From positions 9,535,900 to 9,599,899 of the forward strand of contig JAJHZJ010000531.1 in the NCBI GenBank assembly GCA_023548195.1: a stretch of 64,000 nucleotides of DNA. Reading direction: 5' to 3'. A program made the position numbers and the translations under genes. This stretch comes from Bettongia penicillata ogilbyi (Eukaryota > Chordata > Mammalia > Diprotodontia > Potoroidae). Below, one piece after another: positions 10,600-22,469 of this stretch. Numbering within the stretch: position 1 is the first letter of the stretch; each line of letters starts with the position of its first letter. The notes beneath the pieces were generated by a model. The model saw only the letters and a list, made by a program, of their open reading frames with translations. It did no database searches and was not told the DNA's origin.

Positions 10600-11685
10600 A
10601 GGGATATGGACAAAAGATCTCACAAACATGGAAATATATGTTACTTGATGGTAAAGAATCCTAGGAGACTTGGGGGGAACTGTTGAATGGATTTCACATT
10701 CATCTCCATTGGCACTACCAAAAAAGGAACTTCAGGTTCATGTTTTTTGGTCAGCTACAGACTCTTCCTTCTATTAGCTGTCTCCTCTCCACAGAAGGAT
10801 GTAGTATAGAAAGTACTTCTTGATACCAGTTAGCATCTAAGATTTACCAGCTTCTTGAATTCATACATCAGCCTCTAAGGCTGGACGTGTTGATCTTCTG
10901 AGATCACTGCTTGTCACTGCTCAGAGGAAGAAACAAATTTGGAGAGCCAGAAGAGAATTTAAGAGACAGTTTCCAGTTCAGATAAGTGCGTAGTACTGTT
11001 TCTTGGACTGCCTGGTTCTCATAACTCAAAATGATTATGTTTTAATTGATGATCACCTTCAAAATCATACTTTTCCTCAATCTTACACCAAATCCTATCA
11101 CACTCTTTTGTGAAATCCCCATATTATTCTGATCTTGCTACTTGTACCCTCAAATCCAAGGAGCAGCATTCCATATTAAAATACAAGACAAATGTTGGAG
11201 TTCATTTGTAGAGAGAGATTTGCAGTGGGGCACACCAAGTGAATCGTTTAAAAATACTTTGGGAGGCCTTTGTGAATCTATTACTCAATGCCTATTCCAT
11301 TTAAAAAGATGTTGATTCAAAGTTAACTGTAAATGCCAATTTGGGACTAAATTGGTAGGGTATATTGAGAAATCTACTAGGTAATCCTATGATAGAGATC
11401 CAGTTTCTTAATTTATTTCAAGAACAGCTTAACCACAAACTATACAGGAAACTTTCAGAATAGTAACAGCTGCATCCAGATGGTTTGGTTTGAGTTCAGT
11501 ACAAGTAATTTACAACTATAAAAGACCTCTGTAGGAAGGCCCTGCTGGCTTCCCAGATTTGTAACACCCCACCTTATGCAAGATGTTTCACTGTGGTTCC
11601 AGATGTGGGTGTCTGTTGTATCAATGACAGCACACAACTGACAGCTAATGATACCATTATAAAATATTTGTTTATGAGTATTCTT
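10600..11685. other. Unassigned intergenic DNA
   Basis: No repeat family recognised. A 114-codon minus frame (11455-11799) runs into the next SINE and has no domain, so I treat it as chance. Confidence 0.4.
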
Positions 11686-11689
11686 GTTT

Positions 11690-11935
11690 TCTGGGAAACT
11701 AAGTGGCAAAATGGATAGAGAACTAAGCTTGGAATCAAAAAGACTAATCTTTCTTAATTCAAATCCGACCTCAGACACTAGCTGTGTAACCCTAGGCACT
11801 TTACCCTTATTTGCTTCAGTTTTCTCATCTGTAGAATGGGCTGGAGAAAGAAATGGCAGAGCACTCTAGCATCTTTACCAAGAAAATTCTGGAATGGGGT
11901 CACAAAGAGCTGAAATGACTGAACATTAAAAGGCC
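11690..11935 (+). mobile_element. tRNA-headed SINE with RTE-type tail, near full length
   Basis: Head 'aagtggcaaaatggatagag', body 'ttcaaatccgacctcagaca' and 'gctgtgtaaccctaggcact', then 'atgggctggagaaagaaatg', 'accaagaaaattctggaatg' and tail 'gggtcacaaagagctgaaat'. It has the same order as the element split at 4857/6821. Confidence 0.88.
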
Positions 11936-11939
11936 TTGC

Positions 11940-13170
11940 TTTAATAATATTTTTTTGTCTGAATAAGATATAGCACTGTGTAACAAAAGAGACATTTCTC
12001 TTGTTTCAAAGAACAAGACAAGACATTCCTGCCCAACAGTTGCTCCTCATAGCAATCGGAGTACACACTTAATACAAATGTCCCTCAACCTGTCTCCAAT
12101 TGAGAAATGGTATTTTCCCATCTCAGCATAATAAGTTTGCCCCTGATAATCAATAGCTACATTGTTTTGCATCTGACTGCTCAGGTCAGATGTCAGACCC
12201 TCTAGAACCTATGTCTGTGAAGGGGAAGGACTCTCTTGTCCAATGGTTTTGGGGATCAAGTCTCCAGGAAGAATTGCCTGATAAGATGGTAGATTATATT
12301 TGAACATAGCTCCAGATGACCCTCTCTGGTCCTTTCTAATTTCCATCCCAGTGCAAATTTTCTTTAGCCTCTTTGTTCTTGCTTCCTCAGAGGATTCCAC
12401 ACACTCTAAATAAGTTACCCCCTCCCTCAACTGTCAGGCTTCCTTTCCTCTAGCATACTTCCAACCATGCTTTCCTAGAAAAGGCTTGGAGGAGTAAGGG
12501 GTGTTATTGTTGAAAGGTGAGTTGCTTTCTAATAGCATGGCTGAAACGAAATTGTTGTTATATCCTGATGATGGGTGTGTACTTGGAAGAAAAGGAATCA
12601 CTTTACTAACTTGATAGAAATTCTGAGTCACTGAATGAGGGTGAGGGAGAGTCACTATTTAGAACTTGTGAATAAAGGGGAAAGCTCCTCCACCAGAGGG
12701 CTGTAAGGGAATTGAAATTTCATCGTCATTCCCTTGATGTGGCTCTAAGACTTTTTGGCAGACGCACACATAAGTGAATATTAACTGAGTGACAGTAAGG
12801 GAGAATCTTATTTACTTAGATCCTGGATCAGGTTGGATGCAATAAGTTCTCAATCACTTTACTTAAACATCAGGGAAGGTAAGGAATAAGCATTTAAGAC
12901 CCTAATGCATGGTGAAGAATTATTTTTGGAACCAGAAGTGTCCATGCTATGGCCCTGATCTTCCTAGACTTATTCATAAACACTGTTACCATTTTACATC
13001 TGGAGAAGAAATCTGCAGCTCTACTGGATGTGGCATCACCTGTACTGTGGCTCTGATTTTCCTAGCACTGTTCTGTTCATTGTCATCCTTTCCATTAGGA
13101 GACTCACCACCAACCAAAAAGATATGGTATTATTGGTCTTTCTGAAGGGGAGAAGAAAGGAATAGGATTT
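11940..13170. other. Unassigned DNA, less AT-rich than neighbours
   Basis: No repeat family recognised. Several 70-80 codon frames occur on both strands without domains. The mixed composition of 12.0-12.7 kb would suit an old retrocopy or UTR, but nothing identifies it. Confidence 0.35.
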
Positions 13171-13179
13171 CTAGCTTTT

Positions 13180-13180
<1 letters not shown>

Positions 13181-13257
<77 letters not shown>

Positions 13258-13345
13258 TACATACACACATATACATATATGTATATATGTATATATACAT
13301 ATATAGCTTTTGTTCTCCATATATATATATATATATATACATATA
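13181..13345. repeat. Compound CT / TA / CA microsatellite
   Basis: About 45 bp of CT, then TA, then mixed CA/TA, then TA again. The 13-mer agcttttgttctc occurs at 13173-13185 and again at 13305-13317, each followed by simple repeat. This suggests the tract duplicated together with a bit of flank. Confidence 0.9.
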
Positions 13346-13552
13346 TACATATTTGTTTAGTTTTGTTTTAATTTCCTTCTTTTCTCTTAGTACTCCCAGT
13401 ACCAAGAGGATTGCCCATTAAAAATACTTGAGATTGAAGTAGGGGTGGGTTGGGGAGAAGGGCCTAAGATTTCAATGTTTCTTTCCTCCACATTTTCTGT
13501 ATTTTGTTTGTTTTTGTTTGATCACTTTTTTCCTTCCCTTTTCCTTTTAATG

Positions 13553-13565
13553 AAGTTTATGCCAA
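13553..13565 (+). repeat. Left target-site duplication of the HAL1-like element
   Basis: aagtttatgccaa compares with aagtccatgccaa at 14852-14864: 11 of 13 bases match. Confidence 0.6.
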
Positions 13566-14851
13566 TGGGATATAGAAATCTTTCTTACCCTATAGTGAAA
13601 TAGAAGTGGATAAGGGGAGGGGGGTGATAGGAGGGCAGAATGGGGAAAGGGGTAATCAGAAGCAAAACAATTTTGAGGAGGGATATGGTGAAAGGAGAGA
13701 GAATAGAATAAATGTGATAGGGGATATAGGATGGATGGAGATACAGTAACTATAGTGACTCTAAAAAATTTTTGAAGCATTCTTCTCTTATAAAAGCCTT
13801 ATTTCTCTAATATATAGAGAACTGTGTCAAATTTATTAAAAAGAGCCATTCCCCAATTGATAAACGATCAAGAGATAAAATCCATTTTAATATGAAGTAA
13901 TTAAAAGTATTTGTAGCCATATAAAATATTCTAACTCAATATTTATTGGAAATTCAAGTTAAAACAATTCTGAGGAACCTATATATCTGTTCTATTAGAT
14001 AATGGACAGAAAAGATAAATTGCAAATATTGGGGGTGATGTAAGAAAAATGAGACATTAATGTACTGTTGTTGGAGTTGTGAATTGATTAAATCATTCTA
14101 TAGAGCAATCTGGAACAGTTTCCAAAAGGCTATAAAACCACGCATACCATTTGACTCAGCAATATCACTGGTAGGTCTCTATCACAAAAAGACAAAAAAA
14201 AAAGACAGAAAGGGAAAGGAAAAATGTAAATAGCAGCTCTTTTTGGGGTGTAAAGAATTAGAAATTGAGGGGATGCACATCAGTTTGGAATGGCTGAATA
14301 AGTTATAGTGTGTAATTATTGTGGAGTACTATTATACTATAACAAGTGATGAGCAGGATGCTTTCAGAAAAACCTGGAGAGACTTACATGGATTGATGCA
14401 AAGTGAAGTGTACTGGGTACAGAGTAAGAACAATACTGTAGCATGATCAGCTGTGAATGACTTAGCTATTCTCAGCCATCTAACAATCCATGACAATTCT
14501 GAAGGATTTAGGATGAAACATGCTATCCATCCCCAGAGAAAGAACTGATGCTCTCTGAATACAGATTGAATCAACTTTTGTTTTTGTTTTTTTTTTCACT
14601 TTTTTATTTCTCTTCAGTTTTTTTTAATCTATGTTGTTTTTTTTTTCACAACATCGCTATCATGGACATGTTTTACATGACTACACGTATATGACCTGTG
14701 TTGAATTGCTTGCCTTCTCAATGAGGGGAGGTAGAGGTGAGGAGGAAGAAAGGGAGAGAATTTAGAACTCTAAGTTTTAAAAACAAGTGTTAAAAATTGT
14801 TTTTACATGTAACTGAGGAAAAATTAAATACTAAATAAATAAAGAAAAATA
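13566..14851 (+). mobile_element. HAL1-like / internally deleted LINE-1
   Basis: The left 200 bp are the purine-rich spacer found after ORF1 in this family ('gataaggggagggg', 'gaaaggggtaatcagaagca', 'tgaaaggagagagaatagaa'). Near 13775 it passes directly to the C-terminal coding part of ORF2: decayed text matching 'agccattccccaattgataaa', the reverse-transcriptase tail and MEYY-like region (about 14000-14400). A 3' UTR and A-rich tail near 14840 follow. The whole endonuclease and most of the reverse transcriptase are missing. The right edge is marked by the second target duplication. Confidence 0.7.
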
Positions 14852-14864
14852 AAGTCCATGCCAA
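14852..14864 (+). repeat. Right target-site duplication of the HAL1-like element
   Basis: aagtccatgccaa, near-copy of 13553-13565 (two mismatches), directly after the A-rich tail. Confidence 0.6.
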
Positions 14865-14869
14865 GAATA

Positions 14870-15350
14870 TTATCTAGAAAAATGTGATGTATGATAAGGC
14901 CAAAGTTTCTCTGCTAGTTTCTTTCCTCCCACCCACAATACAGAATACAGGAAAACTTTACCTAAAAGAAGACAAAGATGACCCGAGAATTTGATTTCTC
15001 AGCTTCACTGATACCATCCCCAACCCTATGCCAGATAATATGGCAGGACAAAACTGTGCCTCACGTAATTGGTCCCAAGTTCCCTGTCTCAGCTTCTTGG
15101 TTATCTAGGGGGCACAAAAAGTCCAAGACACCTGACTTCAAGGGCTTGATGGCTGCTGCAAACCACACAAATTGCCATACCCTGATGACCCACTCTACAT
15201 GTGGAAACAAATGGAATCCTGTCCAGAAAAGATACTTGTCACTGTATCATTCTTGAATATTCTTATTATGTTAAGACCAAGTAAATCTCCTTGTGTTTTA
15301 ACATCCACTGACTTGTGCGTGCCTCATTTGCTTTCTAAAACTGAACCTGA
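14870..15350. other. Unassigned DNA between two LINE-1 elements
   Basis: A 92-codon and an overlapping 84-codon plus frame occur here, with no recognisable domain. Not a repeat I know. Confidence 0.35.
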
Positions 15351-16498
15351 AAAAAACCAAGGCAACCAAAATTTGGAGGGATATAGTATATTGGGAAAAA
15401 AAATTTATAGCCAATCTCAGGGATAAAGACTTCATTTCTAGAATATATAGAGAACTGAGTCAAATGCACAACAATACAAGTCATTCCCCTATTGATAAAT
15501 GGTCAAAGGATATGAACAGGCAATTTTCAGAAGAAGAAATTAAAGATTATCTATAATCATATGAAAAAATTCTCTAAATCACTTTTAATTAGAGAGATGC
15601 AAATCAAAACAACTCTGAGGTACCACACCACTATTAGATTGGTTAACATTACAGAATAGGAAAATGACAAATGTTGGAGAGGATGTGGGAGAGCTGGAAC
15701 ACTAATTCATTGTTGGTGGAGCTGTGAGCTCATCCAACCATTATAGAGAGCAGTTTGGAACTATGTCTAAAGGGCTACAAAAATGTGCATACCTTTTGAC
15801 CCAGAAATATCACTTCTAGGACTGTATCCCCAAGAGATTGTAAAAATGGGAAAGGGTCCCACATGTACAAAAATATTTATAGCAGCACTCTTTGTAGTGG
15901 CCAAGAACTGGAAATCAAGGGGATGCCCATCAATTTGGGAATGGCTGAATATATCATGGTATATGAATGTAATGGAGTACTATTGCGCTATAAGAAATGA
16001 TGAACAAGAAGACTTCAGAGAGGCCTGCAAAGACTTATATGATCTGATGCTAAGGGAAAGGAGCAGAACCAGGAGAACTTTGTACACAGCAATGACCACA
16101 GTGTGTGAGAGTTTCTTCAGATAGACTTGGATCTTCATAGCAATGCAAGGACATTAAAAAACAAAAATTCCCAGTGGTCTTCTAAGGCAAAATGCCTTCC
16201 ACATTCTGAGAAAGAACTATGGAATTCAATCACGGAATGTAGCAGATCATGTGTGTGTGTGTGTGTGTGTATTATGTTTTGGTTTGTTATATGATTTCTC
16301 CCATTTATTTTGGTTCTTCTACACAGCATGACTATAATGAAAATATATTCAATAGGAACATATGTGTATATTCTATATAGAATTGTATTTCATCTTGGGG
16401 AGGGAGGGGGTAGTGGAAGGCAGGTAGGAAGAAAAAAAATCTAAGTTTTATGGTAGTGATTGTAGAGCATTATAAATAAATAAAATGAATATATTAAA
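15351..16498 (+). mobile_element. 5'-truncated LINE-1 (ORF2 end + 3' UTR)
   Basis: Same subfamily as the element at 5063. It begins at the equivalent of 'aaccaaaattcagagggatg', has frameshifts in the first half, then a clean 113-codon frame (15783-16124). That frame contains CTKIFIAALFVVAKNW, MEYYCAIRNDEQEDF and ERSRTRRTLYTAMTTVCESF. The 3' UTR holds a GT run (16249-16270), a G-rich stretch near 16400 and an AATAAA-type end. I could not find clear target duplications. Confidence 0.88.
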
Positions 16499-16705
16499 CA
16501 AAAATAAAGTTGGAAGGGACCTTAGAGGGGATCAAGTGCAACATTCTCATTTTACAAAAGAAAACACTGAGGCTCAGAGAGGTTAATACTTCTCCAGGGT
16601 CATACAACTAGTAAATCACTGTTAAAACAAAATTTAAATTCTGATCTTCTTGAATCTGAATCCAGAGTTTTTCACCCTGTGACAGCACTGTGCCTCAACT
16701 ATTAT
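16499..16705 (+). mobile_element. MIR/THER-type SINE
   Basis: 'ggaagggaccttagagggga' opens the element. 'ctcattttacaaaagaaaac', 'actgaggctcagagaggtta' and 'gggtcatacaactagtaaat' follow in MIR order. It directly abuts the L1 tail, so the L1 may have inserted at its edge. Confidence 0.75.
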
Positions 16706-16740
16706 GTTTTAGTAAGAGTTCTATCCAGTAGAGTTTAAAC

Positions 16741-16826
16741 TAATAATAATAATAAGAAGAAGAAGAAGAAGAAGGTGAAGAAGAAGAAAGAAAGAAAGGA
16801 AGGAAGGAAGGAAGGAAGGAAGGAAG

Positions 16827-16909
<83 letters not shown>

Positions 16910-16937
16910 AAAAGAAAAAAGAAAGAAAGAAGAAGAA
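16741..16937. repeat. Compound TAA / GAA / GGAA / GAAA microsatellite
   Basis: Almost pure purine on the plus strand after the first 15 bp, with GGAA then about 25 GAAA units. The Lys/Glu/Arg-rich frame across it is only the repeat. Confidence 0.95.
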
Positions 16938-17039
16938 ATTCTTGGAACTTTAGCTGTAGTTATAAGGAAAATTCACATATTGAGAATACACCATGTGCCA
17001 ACAATGTTAAATAAATGATATACGAGGGTTGTTTTTTTG

Positions 17040-17710
17040 TTTTTTGTTTTTAGCAATTCCACTGATCAAATGTCAATGTGAAATATTCTGCATTTGATTA
17101 TGTGATATAAAATATAAAATTCAATGTTTCAACTCAAAAAATAAAACTGAACTTGAACTAAGACAATGTTGACATTAGAGCTTGCTTCCAACAAATGACT
17201 AATAATTTAAAAATATAGTATGAGATCTGACCTGACCATATATATATACCTGACCATATAATATACTTTGATGTCTGTTTATAAACCCTTCGTGCGTTAT
17301 TTTTCTCATTGTTTACATTGAGATTTTCAAAGTTTTCTTCTTCATTCAGCTTAGTTATAAACATTATCCCTTTAGTCTTACTAGTTATAGACTGTTAAAT
17401 CTATAAATTCACTTCATTAGTATTTTAATTTTTATTACATTTATATGGTCCATCGATGAACAGAAAATGGTTCTCTAATTATATGTCTCCATTTATTTCT
17501 GTAAAAATGTTTTATACAAATTGTTTTATATAAATTTTAAATGCTTTTTATAAATCTTGTGTCTTGGTGAGTTAACTTTCTCAAATATTTTATGTACTCT
17601 GTAGCTATTTTTATCAGAACCTCTCATTTCTTTCATTGCTTAGTAATGTATAGAAATGCAGATGCTTTGGTAATTTATTTTGTACCTTATTATTTTGTTG
17701 AATACAAGAA
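17040..17710. other. Unassigned very AT-rich DNA
   Basis: No gene or repeat family recognised. Confidence 0.4.
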
Positions 17711-17715
17711 ATCAT

Positions 17716-17998
17716 ACATTAAGCACTTAGGTGAGGTGGATGGAGCATCAGATTTGGAATCAGGAAGACAAGAGTTTAAATATGACCTCAGACACTTACT
17801 AGCTGTGTGATCTTGGAAAAGTCACTTAACCTCTATTTGAATCAGTTTAATTATCTGTAAAATGAGTATAATTATAGCATCTATCCTCAAGGGTTGTTGT
17901 GAAGATCACATGAGATAATAATTGTAAAGCAATTAGTGCAGTGTCTGGCACATAGTAAGTGGTACATAAAATTGACTATTATCATTTTTATTGTCACC
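17716..17998 (+). mobile_element. CORE-SINE with L2-type 3' end
   Basis: Head 'aggtgaggtggatggagcat', body 'cctcagacacttactagctg' and 'tcttggaaaagtcacttaac'. The 3' part is 'gggttgttgtgaagatcaca', 'taattgtaaagcaattagtg' and 'gtgtctggcacatagtaagt'. That end is of the MIR/L2 kind and differs from the RTE-tailed SINEs in this window. Confidence 0.82.
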
Positions 17999-17999
17999 G

Positions 18000-19300
18000 A
18001 GGACTGAAACAGTTCTAAACTATGGGACACAAATACAGAAGCTAAGACAGCTGCTACTCTTACATTGATTCCAGTTTAATGGGAGGGACAATGCATGTAA
18101 TAGAAAAGTTCAGCTGGAGATTAGATGACAAGGTTCATGGTCTGAAGGACATTGTGGAATAGCAGATAGAAAGATCTATCAGTCCAGAAACTTCGGTTCC
18201 AGGACATGTGGCAAGGTCTGGCAGTCCAGAAGGCATATCAAATGCAATAGTCTTTAATGAACTCAATCAGTTGCCTCATTGGTTGTCTTGGGTTTTCAAA
18301 CTACATCATCACTTTCTCCAAAAATAGAGATCACTTTTCTTTGCAATTGTTCATACCTTTGATTGTGTGCTCTTATTTTATTATAAACTTGATTTTTTTT
18401 TAGAATTGTGTCAAATACTGACAAGAAATGATGCCCTCAGTGTTTCCCTTTTTTGCAAAATTTCTAGTATTTCTTTCTTGAAAAAGAAAAAAAACCCCAC
18501 TGTTCTCAATTTTTAAAATTTGTTTTTAATCACGTGCTGGGATTTCATGGAGGAAACCCTAATCAATTTAATTTAACCCAACTCACTTAATGAGATTGCA
18601 GAATGTAAGGTACATGTAACTGAGGAACTAATATGTTGAGTTGTTTTGCCCCTTTCAGGGACAGAGTCTAGATTTGTATCTTAAAAATATATGTGTGATC
18701 AAGAATTGCTCACATTCTGAGGTATTAGTTTGAATTTTTTCAAGAGTGTGAAACTGTCTCATTTACAACTTTTACAGAAAGTATGAAAAAAATGGTCCTC
18801 TAGTAGTCATAAATTTTTTTTTCCATAATCTGAGAGGACTTATAAGTTGATTAACTTGTGTGTGACTGAAGTCACATCTCTGGTGACCTTAGAAAATCCA
18901 GGGAGCTAGCTCTGGAGTAACTCAGTGAAAGTTATTGTCAATCAATTAGAAGAGTCACCCCAGGTAGCTGCAAAGAAAGCTAGCTGTGTAGGAATAACTT
19001 AGATCTGAAGAAGGGACTTATTATTTCCCTATAACTCTTCACAAGTACAGGGACAGTGATAGGGGGGATTTCTCTCTGTGTCATGATCAAAGGAAATGGC
19101 ATCAGGTAAAATCACAGCAACTTTTTAATTAGCAAATGTTTTGTTTTCTTATCTAATCATTTAATTTTTTTATCGGTGAATTTAAGTCAGTGACATTTGA
19201 ACTTATAATGGCTGTTTGTTGTTTCTTTCAATAATAACTTAGTTAAATACACTGAAGATGGGGAAAGAACGGGATAAGCATTTATGCATTACGTACTGTG
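18000..19300. other. Unassigned intergenic DNA
   Basis: No gene or recognised repeat. Scattered A/T runs only. Confidence 0.4.
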
Positions 19301-19309
19301 TGAGGCTTT

Positions 19310-19455
19310 GAGTTATTGCTGTTCAGTTGTTTCAGTCATATCTGACTCTTCATGACCCCATTTGGGATTTCCTTGGCAAAGATATTGGGATCGTTTGGTT
19401 TTTCTTCTTCACCTTGTTTTACAGATGATGTAATTGAGGCAAACAAGGTTAAGGA
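19310..19455 (-). mobile_element. RTE-tailed SINE, antisense, truncated
   Basis: Reads 'cagttgtttcagtcatatct', 'gactcttcatgaccccattt', 'ttccttggcaaagatattgg', then 'tgatgtaattgaggcaaaca'. It is the reverse of the tail half of the elements at 4857 and 11690. The tRNA-like head is missing. Confidence 0.85.
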
Positions 19456-19479
19456 ATTATTCAGTTTCTTCCTTTTAAC

Positions 19480-20300
19480 TGAATAGCCAATGCATTCTTT
19501 AGTATTTTGGTTTATTTTTATAAGAAATGGTATTTTTTAGAGCCAATTCTTACATTTCAGAATTTCGTGTTCATTTTTTCCTTTTATTTCTTATTATTGA
19601 TGTCTAATCTTATTCTACTTTGATGGCTTATAGATAGATTTGAAAAGTTTTATTCTTATTTTTATTCTATTGCCTATAAGATTTGGTCACTGATGTTGCA
19701 GTTCTGAAATTCGACTACAGGCTTTCTGATTGATTTACAAGTTGAATTTATTTCTGTTGGTGTTCTACAGGTTACTTTTATCTGAACTTTGCCATCTACT
19801 TTAAATATTCCTGAGTAACTTATTTTCTGTATTTTGGGGAAAGTTTTGTGATCACCTTTTTAATATAATATTATGAAAGACTACAGTCCTTAAATTATCA
19901 TTTTTCCTCTCATATTTAATTTCAGTATTCTTGTTTTGTAAGGTTTTCATGTGTTCTTTTAGTCTTATTAGAAAACTCTATCTTTTCCCTCTGCCTTTTT
20001 ATTTATATATTTAAAATCTATTTTTCCCAGGATTAACTGAGATGCAGAATGTCACTTTTTCTGAATCCTCTTGTTTCTGTTTAGGCTCACTAATTTATTC
20101 AATGCTTCAAGTTATTTTTTTTAATTTTCACTTATTTTTTTTAATTGATCATTTGATGCATTCTGGAATTTCTTGGAGTTTTCCTACTGCTATTTCAGGA
20201 TATCTTGAAGGTGTTTTTTTGTTTCTTTTTGCTATCTTTACCTTTCATAAGAACTTCTTGACTCATTTTCCTTTGTTGCAAAATACTTGTCCTTGGTTAC
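19480..20300 (-). mobile_element. Possible decayed antisense L1 coding region
   Basis: T-rich on the plus strand, so A-rich on the minus strand as LINE-1 ORFs are. It shows phrases like 'tttcttggagttttcctact' that resemble reversed L1 coding sequence. No protein motif survives, so the call rests on composition and context. Confidence 0.3.
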
Positions 20301-20584
20301 TTTTTATTTGTCTTAACTCATAAATCTTCTTCTTTTAAATAATGGCTGTTGAAAATATGCTTAATACCTACCAATGTTTTCACTTAGAAAATGTAGTATT
20401 TTTGTACCTATCCCCCCGACTTTATAATCCTTATTTATTTTTCATACTTCTAGGTGTAGATGAAGAATATTACCTACGGGGCATCAGATGGGTGGCCTGT
20501 TGTGACACTGCTGTCCAAATACTTCCAATGGTCACTGTCATAACATCTATTCTACACCACATGCACTACCAGTCTTGTTGTTCC

Positions 20585-20816
20585 GTCATTTCAGTTTTTT
20601 TCTACTGTCTGTCACCCCATTTGGGGTATCTTTGACAAAGATACTGGAGTGGCTTGCCATTTCCTTCTCTATCTCATTTTACAGATGAGGAAACTGAAAC
20701 AAACAAGGTAATACAGCTAGTAAGTGTCTGAGGCCAGATTGGAACTCATGAAGGTGAGTCTTCTTGACTTCAAATCCAACACTTTATCCATTGTACCACC
20801 TAGCTGGCTCTTCTGG
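20585..20816 (-). mobile_element. RTE-tailed SINE, antisense, near full length
   Basis: Tail to head in reverse: 'ctgtcaccccatttggggta', 'gatactggagtggcttgcca', 'cagatgaggaaactgaaaca', 'gctagtaagtgtctgaggcc', 'aactcatgaaggtgagtctt', ending 'tgtaccacctagctggctc'. Confidence 0.88.
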
Positions 20817-20819
20817 GAC

Positions 20820-22130
20820 ATTTTTTCTGTAACTGGATTTGTTTGAGTCCCTCCTACTGACTAAGGCATGGTCATGAATGGATATGGGAGGATTCTTGCA
20901 GCACATTGCAGAAGAAGAGATGTTTCTAAGGAGTCTTCACATTTGTGTCTCTACCCTTCAATCACCACTTCTAATGGTCATCCATTTCTTCTTGTACTTC
21001 GTTAGTTAATTTTAATCATGATTGTATTTTCCTTCCTCTGCTATTGTTTTTTTTTTTTTAATACAGAAGGCTCCATGGCCTCCCCCTTTCCTTATTCTCT
21101 GGCCACTGAATTTTTCTGATTCACTTAACCTCAGCTCCTTCTTTCATCTGAGTTACCACCACTGGACTAACTGTAAAAGCCAGTGACTATAATTGCACTA
21201 GACATTTTGGATGAGGGATACTCCAGTTTAGTTTCCAGGCTGTGAAACTGGGTGGAATCAGTAGCAGAGACCCAGAGCAATGAAGGTTTCAACTGTTCTG
21301 GGAGCAGGAATGACAGATTATAGATGATAGGTAATAATATGGAAGGAAATTTAAATGCTGTCCAGTCAAATGGGGACTTTTAAATACATTCCAAAATAAG
21401 GGTGCCTGAAATTTCAACCATCATCACAAGGCCTTGTCCTATATGCTACCAAAGCAACAAATGGGGAGAAGAGGGAGCAGTGAAAAAAATGAACTATTTA
21501 GTTGTTCTTCAATGCATTCCCTGTAAAAAAAGAAAAAAACAAAAAACTACCTTGTGGCAGGCTCTTCCATTTATCTTCTTATACCAGCAACTTTCTTGAA
21601 TTGGGGATTTTTGCTTTTATTATTTGGTGTGATTCTGGAACACTTTTACTCTGACATTTTCCCAAGATTCACCTAGATAAAATATTTTTTAAAGATCACT
21701 GCATGGGTAATTCATGAGAGAACTGGGCATTAATTCATTTTATCCTTTGTTGCATTGATGATAGTTTGGATTAAATATTTGTAAAACTGTGCTGGTGGAT
21801 CATTTCTATATTAGAAATCATTTTACATCCAGAATACTATATAATGTGGAGACTGAGTGTCCATCTTGGAGTGAAATCATTTTTGGCCTTGCAATATGAT
21901 ACCAAACAGAAGCTAAAGATGAAAGGCAAACTTGCCATTATTTTGATGCCAACTACATGATATTTCTTATATCTAAAAGAAAGAAAAAAATGGGTTTTGG
22001 CACCCTAAGGATGACATATTTGAAATATTCAAGGGCTAGCAAAACCCTGAATAATTCAGCATCTGAATTATATTATACTTATGAGTTTTGCCTGTCAAAG
22101 AGGAGATGATAAATATATTTGATTCGTTTT
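20820..22130. other. Unassigned intergenic DNA
   Basis: No gene or repeat family recognised. Confidence 0.4.
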
Positions 22131-22139
22131 AACTGCTAG

Positions 22140-22460
22140 TGAATGCATCACTGACCCAATTAAGACTTCCCACAGTTGAACTGAACCAATATGGCCAATG
22201 TGATTAATCTGGTTTAAATCACTTCTGGTGACTTAATTTCAAGAAGGAATCTCATAAATTCTAGAGGAGACCATGCCAACAAAGTTGTGAAGCCAGGTTT
22301 AATCTGCATGTATCCATTCTGGCTCAGCATTTTAGCCACAAGTGAGGGCAAGCCAAGCAATGTAATGTCAGTGATGGCCTATTGGGATGTAATTCCAGTG
22401 TTACAATATCTTCCATACTTTTTGGTGAAATTACATGATTGAGAAAATTAAGTCTTTGTC
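22140..22460. other. Candidate conserved non-coding element
   Basis: A block with balanced composition and no simple repeats, rich in homeodomain-like TAAT/ATTA words ('gtgattaatctggtttaaat', 'cccaattaagacttcc'). It has no open frame. This is inference from texture; no alignment was possible. Confidence 0.25.
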
Positions 22461-22469
22461 AATATATAG

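Noticed and set aside
13130..13405. 91-codon minus frame
   Set aside because: Compositional product of the CT/TA/CA microsatellite.
16775..17014. Lys/Glu-rich plus frame
   Set aside because: Product of the GAAA/GGAA tract.
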